A stretch of DNA of 18,339 bases from Dongia_A sp035274225 (GTDB lineage Bacteria > Pseudomonadota > Alphaproteobacteria > Dongiales > Dongiaceae): the NCBI GenBank assembly GCA_035274225.1, contig DATEOK010000132.1:1-18339 (forward strand), in the 5' to 3' direction. The first letter of the stretch is position 1. Each line of letters opens with the position of its first letter. Below are positions 14,420-18,339 of the stretch, one piece after another. The translations under genes and the position numbers were made by a program. A model generated the notes under the pieces. The model ran no database searches, was not told where the DNA came from, and saw only the letters and a list, made by a program, of their open reading frames with translations.

Positions 14420-14464
14420 ATCGCCCGCCCTGGAGTTATCCTCCCGGGCGGGCGATTTGTTTTT
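14420..14464 (+). terminator. Rho-independent terminator after glnA
   Basis: ATCGCCCGCCC (14420-14430) pairs perfectly with GGGCGGGCGAT (14446-14456) around a 15-base loop, followed by TTGTTTTT. It lies 42 bases after the glnA stop and closes the glnB-glnA operon. Confidence 0.92.
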
Positions 14465-14507
14465 GTCGTGGCCTCCCCGCCCCACATCATACGGCTCATT
14501 GCTCTGA

Positions 14508-14520
14508 TTGCTCGGAGCAA
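14508..14520. repeat. short palindrome upstream of the YcxB-like gene
   Basis: TTGCTCGGAGCAA is an inverted repeat with 6-base arms around one base, immediately before the assumed start at 14527, with another TTGCTC just upstream at 14500-14505. It might be an operator, or part of the leader if translation starts at 14566. Weak evidence only. Confidence 0.3.
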
Positions 14521-14526
14521 CTAGAG

Positions 14527-15168
14527 ATGAGTATTGGCTCTGCCGAACACATGTTGGGGGTTGAAATGAAAGATGGTGAAAGGAGTGCGGACGTGGGCGC
14601 GGCGATAGAGTCGCCCGTGGCAGGCGCTCTGGAACTCCATCAGGTGTGTGAGATGACTGCGAGCGAGCACCGGGATTTCATGAGGCTCGTTCGCAAGCAC
14701 TACGCCCTCGGTCCTGCGGGCAGATGGAACTCGGTCATCGGCGTCGTTTGGTGGATTGTAGCATTTTGGTTCGCACTGTCGGTCGCCGCCTCGTTCGAAT
14801 CTCTTCGTCCGATGGCCCCGGATCTGGCATGGCAACTCGTGATTACCGCAATCGCCTGCTATGCGCTGCTCTTCGGCATTGGCAGGATGAATGATTTCAT
14901 TCGAGCGCGGCACATCAGGCGGCGGGCCGCGGGCACGACATTCCTGATCGAGCCGGATGGATTTCGCACCAAGTCACCGTTCGGCGACTTCAAGGGATTC
15001 TGGCGCAGCATGCCAATCATGGTTGAAAGCGATCAATACCTGTTCGTGATGCTTAGCGATACCATCGGGTCGATCATTGTGAAGTCCAGTTTCGATGGGC
15101 AGGACGTGGCAGCATTCTGCGCCGAGGCACGACAGCGCTGGCGAACCGCGCAGACCGTGCCCGCGTAG
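14527..15168 (+). CDS. YcxB-like two-TM membrane protein
   Basis: The product has 213 residues from the ATG at 14527. Two transmembrane helices (about 69-88 and 100-118) follow a segment MTASEHRDFMRLVRKHY (43-59). The cytosolic C-terminal part (138-205) has the pattern of the YcxB-like domain: a beta-rich TTFLIEPDGFRTKSPFGDFKGFW, then DQYLFVMLSDTIGSIIVKSSF and a final helix. The function of this family is unknown. The start is uncertain: 14527 has GGAG 9 bases upstream, while the ATG at 14566 has a GGGGGT site and would give 200 residues. The frame is open further upstream into glnA, which is coincidental. It is downstream of the glnA terminator, so it should have its own promoter, and it converges on the permease gene. 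Confidence 0.66.
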   Translation: MSIGSAEHMLGVEMKDGERSADVGAAIESPVAGALELHQVCEMTASEHRDFMRLVRKHYALGPAGRWNSVIGVVWWIVAFWFALSVAASFESLRPMAPDLAWQLVITAIACYALLFGIGRMNDFIRARHIRRRAAGTTFLIEPDGFRTKSPFGDFKGFWRSMPIMVESDQYLFVMLSDTIGSIIVKSSFDGQDVAAFCAEARQRWRTAQTVPA

Positions 15169-15188
15169 GCATCTCGCAGGCAAGGCGC

Positions 15189-15224
15189 AAAAGAAATGCG
15201 GCGCCGAGGGGGTGGCGCCGCATT
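15189..15224 (-). terminator. Rho-independent terminator of the SDR-permease operon
   Basis: AATGCGGCGCC (15195-15205) and GGCGCCGCATT (15214-15224) form a perfect 11-bp stem with an 8-base loop. Read on the minus strand it is followed by TCTTTTG, a T-rich tail. It lies 20 bases beyond the permease stop. On the plus strand no T-tract follows, though the stem may also slow transcription of the converging YcxB-like gene. Confidence 0.82.
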
Positions 15225-15243
15225 GTGAGTTCGTCGATTGCGG

Positions 15244-16764
15244 CTAGGACCGCGCTTCTCCGACTGCCTTTTCCGCGGCGGCAATCTCCGCCTGGCGCCT
15301 GGCGATCATGTCGCCGATCGGCGGGCCCTGGAACCGGCGTCGCTCGAGCGCGAACCAGATGACCAGCGTGACGGCGATGAAGATTGCCGTGATCCACAGC
15401 GCCTTGTCGTTCGGCGGCTGCACGCCGATGTAGAAGATCAGCACGTCGATGGCGATGCAGGCCACGGCGACAATCCGGTACCAGCCGCCGATGTCCCACG
15501 GCCCCATCTTGGTCCAGCTCTTCTTGTAGGCGATGAGGCCGAGCGTGATCGGCACGCCGTAGGAGATGTAGAGGAAGATCACGGTCACCGACACGATGGT
15601 CGAATAGACCGAGGTTTGGGCGGTGAACAGCACCGCCAGGATCGCGCCGACCCAGATGGCGTTCACCGGGGTCCGATAGGTCGGGCTCACCTTCTTCAAG
15701 GCGTTGGAGAACGGCAGGCCGCCGTCGCGGGAGAAGGCGAAGATCATGCGCGATGCCGACGTGACGGTCGCCAGGCCGCAGAGATACTGCGAGACCAGGA
15801 TCACCAGATAGAGCGCGATCTTCAGGCCCGGCGGCACCACCTGGTCCATGGTCCAGAAGAACACGTTCCAGCCCTGCCCTGCGGCCTGGTTCATGTCGGG
15901 AATGGCGAGCACGAAGGCCGCCAGGAACAGCCAGCCGAACAGCCCCGACCAGATCACCGAGCTGACGATGCCCTTCGGTACGTTGCGCGAGGCGCTGACG
16001 GTTTCCTCCGAGGTGTGGGCGGACGCGTCGTAGCCGGTGATAGTGTAGATCGGCAGCAGCAGGCCCAGCAGGAACAGGAATGACATGCTGTCGGTCTGCG
16101 GCCACACGCCGCCGCCGGCATCGCCGCTGTAGTTGGTGAAGGTCCACAGCCGCGAGAAGTCATGGCTCGGCGCGTAGATGAACAGCACGAGCGCCAGCGC
16201 GATCGAGCCGAAGAAGATCAAGTAGCCGCTGAAGTCGGTCAGCTTGCTGGTGAGGCGGATGCCGAGGTGGTTGATCAAGGCATGGCTGCCGGTCACCAGG
16301 ATCATGAAGATCAGCTGGGTCTGGTAGTTCGCCTCCAGGCCGAGCGTCGCGCCGAACGAACCGATGAAGAAAAAGAACGTGCCGACATTGATGGCGCCGA
16401 GGACCGTGACGAGGCCGAGCAGGTTGAGCCAGGCCGTCAGCCACCCCCACCAGCGGCCGCCGAGGATAGAGCCCCAGTGATAGAGGCCGCCGGCGGTCGG
16501 ATAGGCGGAGCCGATCTGTCCCATGCCGAGCGCGAAGAACAGGGTCAGGACGCAGCCGACGATCCACCCGATGCCGAGCGCGGCGCCGCCCACGCCGCTG
16601 GTCCCCTGCGCCATCGAGTTGATGCCGCCTGACAGGACGCAGATGATCGAGAAGGAGATGGCGAAGTTCGAGAAGCCGCCCATGCGCCGCGCCAGTTCCT
16701 GCGCATAGCCCATGCTGTGCAATACCTTGACGTCCTCGCTGTGGCCGCCCGGATCGTGTGTCAT
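15244..16764 (-). CDS. APC-superfamily amino acid permease (ACT/GABA-permease-like)
   Basis: The product is a 506-residue inner-membrane transporter with about 12 hydrophobic helices. The N-terminus (VLHSMGYAQELARRMGGFSNFAISFSIICVLSGGI) is the signature of the amino acid/choline transporter branch of the APC superfamily, which includes GABA and choline permeases. Other landmarks are AYPTAGGLYHW (about 86-96), ITGYDASAHTSEET (about 241-254) and the SRMIFAFSRDGGLPFS block (about 338-353). The substrate, perhaps an amino acid or amine, cannot be decided. The C-terminus is charged and cytosolic. A strong AAAGGGGA ribosome site precedes the ATG. It follows the SDR gene after 34 bases and is the last gene of that operon, which ends at the hairpin at 15189-15224. 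Confidence 0.92.
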   Translation of the reverse strand: MTHDPGGHSEDVKVLHSMGYAQELARRMGGFSNFAISFSIICVLSGGINSMAQGTSGVGGAALGIGWIVGCVLTLFFALGMGQIGSAYPTAGGLYHWGSILGGRWWGWLTAWLNLLGLVTVLGAINVGTFFFFIGSFGATLGLEANYQTQLIFMILVTGSHALINHLGIRLTSKLTDFSGYLIFFGSIALALVLFIYAPSHDFSRLWTFTNYSGDAGGGVWPQTDSMSFLFLLGLLLPIYTITGYDASAHTSEETVSASRNVPKGIVSSVIWSGLFGWLFLAAFVLAIPDMNQAAGQGWNVFFWTMDQVVPPGLKIALYLVILVSQYLCGLATVTSASRMIFAFSRDGGLPFSNALKKVSPTYRTPVNAIWVGAILAVLFTAQTSVYSTIVSVTVIFLYISYGVPITLGLIAYKKSWTKMGPWDIGGWYRIVAVACIAIDVLIFYIGVQPPNDKALWITAIFIAVTLVIWFALERRRFQGPPIGDMIARRQAEIAAAEKAVGEARS

Positions 16765-16798
16765 GCTTGTCCCCTTTTTGCCTGGATGCCCCTGTGTT

Positions 16799-17563
16799 TC
16801 AGATCGCCGTGAAGGTGTTGTCGACGTAGAGCGCCGAGCCGTTGACGAAGCTCGCTTCGTCGCTCAGGAGGAACAATGCGGCTTGCGCAACCTCTTCGGG
16901 TTCGCACATCCGCCCCTGCATGGCCTTCATGGCGTTCTCCGATGCATCGACCCCCAGCTTGGTCAGCTCCGTAACCTCGTGCATGCCGTGATCGGTGCGG
17001 ATGAAGCCAGGGCACACCGCGTTGCTGCGGATACCGCGATCGCGATATTCGACCGCCAGGGCGCGCGCGAACTGCAGGCAGGCGCCCTTGGTCGCACAAT
17101 ACAGCACTTCCATCGGCGTCGCCGTCACCGACGAGATCGAGGCGGTCGAGACGATGGCGCCTTTCCCCTTGGCCAGCATCATCGGCAGGACGGCCCGGGT
17201 GACCAGGAACATGCTCTTGACGTTGACCGCCATCAGCCAGTCCCACTCCGCTTCCGAGGTCTCGAGGAACGGCTTCACAATCAGCGTGCCGGCGTGGTTG
17301 AACAGGCTGTCGATCGGTCCGAGGCGGTGGGCGACCTCCGCCACCGCAGCGTCGATTTCCTTAGCCTGCGAGACGTCCGCCTGGACGAACACCGCATCGC
17401 GTCCAGCAGCGGTCAGGTCCTCCGCGAGCTTGCGACCGGCGACCGCCTGCCGGTCGAGGATCGCGACCTTCGCGCCCTCGGCCGCAAACAGCCGCACGGC
17501 GGCGGCGCCGCATCCGCCCGCGCCGCCGGAGACCAGAACCACTCGACCTGCCAAACGCGCCAT
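16799..17563 (-). CDS. short-chain dehydrogenase/reductase (classical SDR)
   Basis: The product is a 254-residue cytosolic NAD(P)-dependent oxidoreductase of classical SDR length. It has the glycine motif SGGAGGCG (12-19, Ser in place of Thr), D37 at the end of strand 2, which favours NAD over NADP, FNHAG (88-92, His in place of the second Asn), N114, and the catalytic S142, Y155 and K159 (YCATK). NAVCPGFIRT (181-190) follows. The end reads YVDNTFTAI, where most relatives have VDGG. The substrate is unknown; next to an amino-acid-type permease and a divergent regulator, an alcohol or hydroxy-acid step in catabolism is plausible. A GGGAG ribosome site precedes the ATG. It is the first gene of the operon with the permease. 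Confidence 0.94.
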   Translation of the reverse strand: MARLAGRVVLVSGGAGGCGAAAVRLFAAEGAKVAILDRQAVAGRKLAEDLTAAGRDAVFVQADVSQAKEIDAAVAEVAHRLGPIDSLFNHAGTLIVKPFLETSEAEWDWLMAVNVKSMFLVTRAVLPMMLAKGKGAIVSTASISSVTATPMEVLYCATKGACLQFARALAVEYRDRGIRSNAVCPGFIRTDHGMHEVTELTKLGVDASENAMKAMQGRMCEPEEVAQAALFLLSDEASFVNGSALYVDNTFTAI

Positions 17564-17642
17564 GCCTGCTCCCGCATTGCGGCGCCGAGTCCGCGCGGCC
17601 CGCAGTTTTCCCGAGGGTTCCGGTTACGGCTCGATGACGCAA

Positions 17643-17675
17643 TGTCCCAAAGGGGACAGCCGGGCGGTGGTCCCC
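17643..17675. promoter_or_regulatory. candidate operator: overlapping inverted repeats
   Basis: TGTCCC (17643-17648) and GGGACA (17653-17658) form a palindrome TGTCCCAAAGGGGACA. The right arm, GGGGAC (17652-17657), is also complementary to GTCCCC at 17670-17675, giving three half-sites in 33 bases. They lie 80 bases upstream of the SDR gene in the spacer shared with the divergent regulator gene. LuxR-type regulators often bind palindromes of this size, so this is a natural candidate for its operator. Confidence 0.42.
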
Positions 17676-17812
17676 TGCTTCGCCCGCTCAGTCAGTGACG
17701 GCGCCCAGGAGCTTGCTTTTGTGGTATTTATTCCGCTTAAGGCGGCCCTTCCCACAACCGCGTCTGACCGATAGCATCAGCTTGAACGCCACTCTCCCAC
17801 CGGCAGGCTTCC

Positions 17813-18339
17813 TTGCTGAATGCACTGAGAAACCTCCCGCGCTTCGCGCCGTCCTTGATCGAGCGGCTCGGTCATGTGATCGGGGCCCTTGGATCGCCTG
17901 GCTTCGCGCCGTGCCTGGATGCGTTCCTGTCCGACCTGGTGCGCTTCGACCTCACCTGCATCTTCGCTTACCCAGGCGGTCGCGGGCCCGTCCTGCTGCA
18001 TGACGGATTGCGCGGCGTCGGCAACGGACCGGCGATGGAGAACTATCTCAAGGGCACGTACCTGCTGGACGCAGCCTACATCGCGTGTTCGCACGGCCAG
18101 GCGCCGGGCCTGTACCGGCTGCGCGACCTGGCGCCGGACGCGTTCTTTGTCAGTGACTACTACAATTCGTGGGAAGTGCACCCTTGCATCTCGATGGAAA
18201 GCGGATCGCTGGACGAGGAGATCTGCTTCATCGCCCAGGCAGCCGATACGTCGGTCGCCTACTCGCTCATGCGATCGAACGGCAGCGGCGCGTTCAGCGA
18301 CGCCGAACTCGATCAGCTTCGCTCGGTCGAGCCGGTCGT
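17813..18339 (+). CDS. N-terminal part of a probable LuxR-family regulator (partial)
   Basis: A plus-strand frame stays open from a TGA at 17783-17785 to the window end (18339), where it is cut. I place the start at TTG 17813, which has GGCAGG about 6 bases upstream; a GTG near 17873 is the alternative. The readable 175 residues have real protein character: LRNLPRFAPSLIERLGHVIGALGS, LSDLVRFDLTCIFAYPGGRGPVLLHDG, YLKGTYLLDAAY, GLYRLRDLAPDAFFVSDYYNSWEVHPCISMESGSL. This resembles the N-terminal sensory part of a group of alphaproteobacterial LuxR-type regulators that sit beside SDR and transporter genes. The helix-turn-helix should lie beyond the window, so the class is an inference from the visible half and the divergent context. 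Confidence 0.6.
   Translation, partial: MLNALRNLPRFAPSLIERLGHVIGALGSPGFAPCLDAFLSDLVRFDLTCIFAYPGGRGPVLLHDGLRGVGNGPAMENYLKGTYLLDAAYIACSHGQAPGLYRLRDLAPDAFFVSDYYNSWEVHPCISMESGSLDEEICFIAQAADTSVAYSLMRSNGSGAFSDAELDQLRSVEPV

Noticed and set aside
15074..16147. Long alternative frames overlapping the permease
   Set aside because: They are shadows of the 12-helix permease gene and lack membrane segments and ribosome sites.
1..18339. CRISPR arrays, rRNA genes, insertion sequences
   Set aside because: No regularly spaced repeats, rRNA-like stretches, transposase frames or terminal inverted repeats were seen.

Overview
The window is GC-rich bacterial DNA with dense genes on both strands. It fits an alphaproteobacterium: a glnB-glnA pair behind a near-perfect sigma-54 promoter, a class III cyclase fused to TolB-like and TPR regions, a secreted ankyrin/YHS pair, and an ECF42-type sigma factor with its YCII partner. 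The tRNA-His gene encodes the canonical G-1:C73 pair, which most Rhizobiales, Rhodobacterales and Caulobacterales have lost. This points, as inference only, to a lineage outside that clade, such as a Rhodospirillales-like group.

Layout. 1-770: a possible 47-residue ORF, a small exported Cys-rich protein and tRNA-His, all on the minus strand. 990-2226: a fold-type I aminotransferase with its own terminator. 2233-4530 (minus): a module that looks derived from phage tail fibres, made of a LamG-like protein, a BNR-type beta-propeller protein and the broken 3' end of a probable SGNH/GDSL hydrolase. 4531-6486 (minus): a two-gene operon of a 14-TM DHA2 drug exporter and a DoxX-like membrane protein. 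6649-8871 (plus): the cyclase/TolB/TPR receptor. 8909-10029 (minus): the ankyrin and YHS proteins. 10286-11978 (plus): the YCII protein and ECF42 sigma factor behind a candidate autoregulated promoter. 11963-12184: a small hypothetical gene on the minus strand. 12423-14464: the nitrogen module, with a sigma-54 promoter, glnB (PII), an intercistronic hairpin, glnA (glutamine synthetase) and a strong terminator. 14527-15168: a two-TM YcxB-like protein. 15189-17563 (minus): an SDR dehydrogenase and an APC-type permease. 17813 to the window end (plus): the start of a divergent gene, probably a LuxR-type regulator, with palindromic candidate operator sites in the shared spacer.

How the genes work together. 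GlnB and GlnA form the ammonium-assimilation core, and the promoter indicates control by RpoN and an NtrC-type activator. YCII-ECF42 is a self-contained regulatory pair. SDR, permease and regulator look like a catabolic cassette in which a substrate is imported, oxidised and sensed. Most of the window is recognisable housekeeping and accessory biology. The least explained parts are the BNR/LamG/SGNH remnant, with its split LamG module, and the C-terminal domain of the cyclase. I see no CRISPR array, rRNA, insertion sequence or complete prophage.
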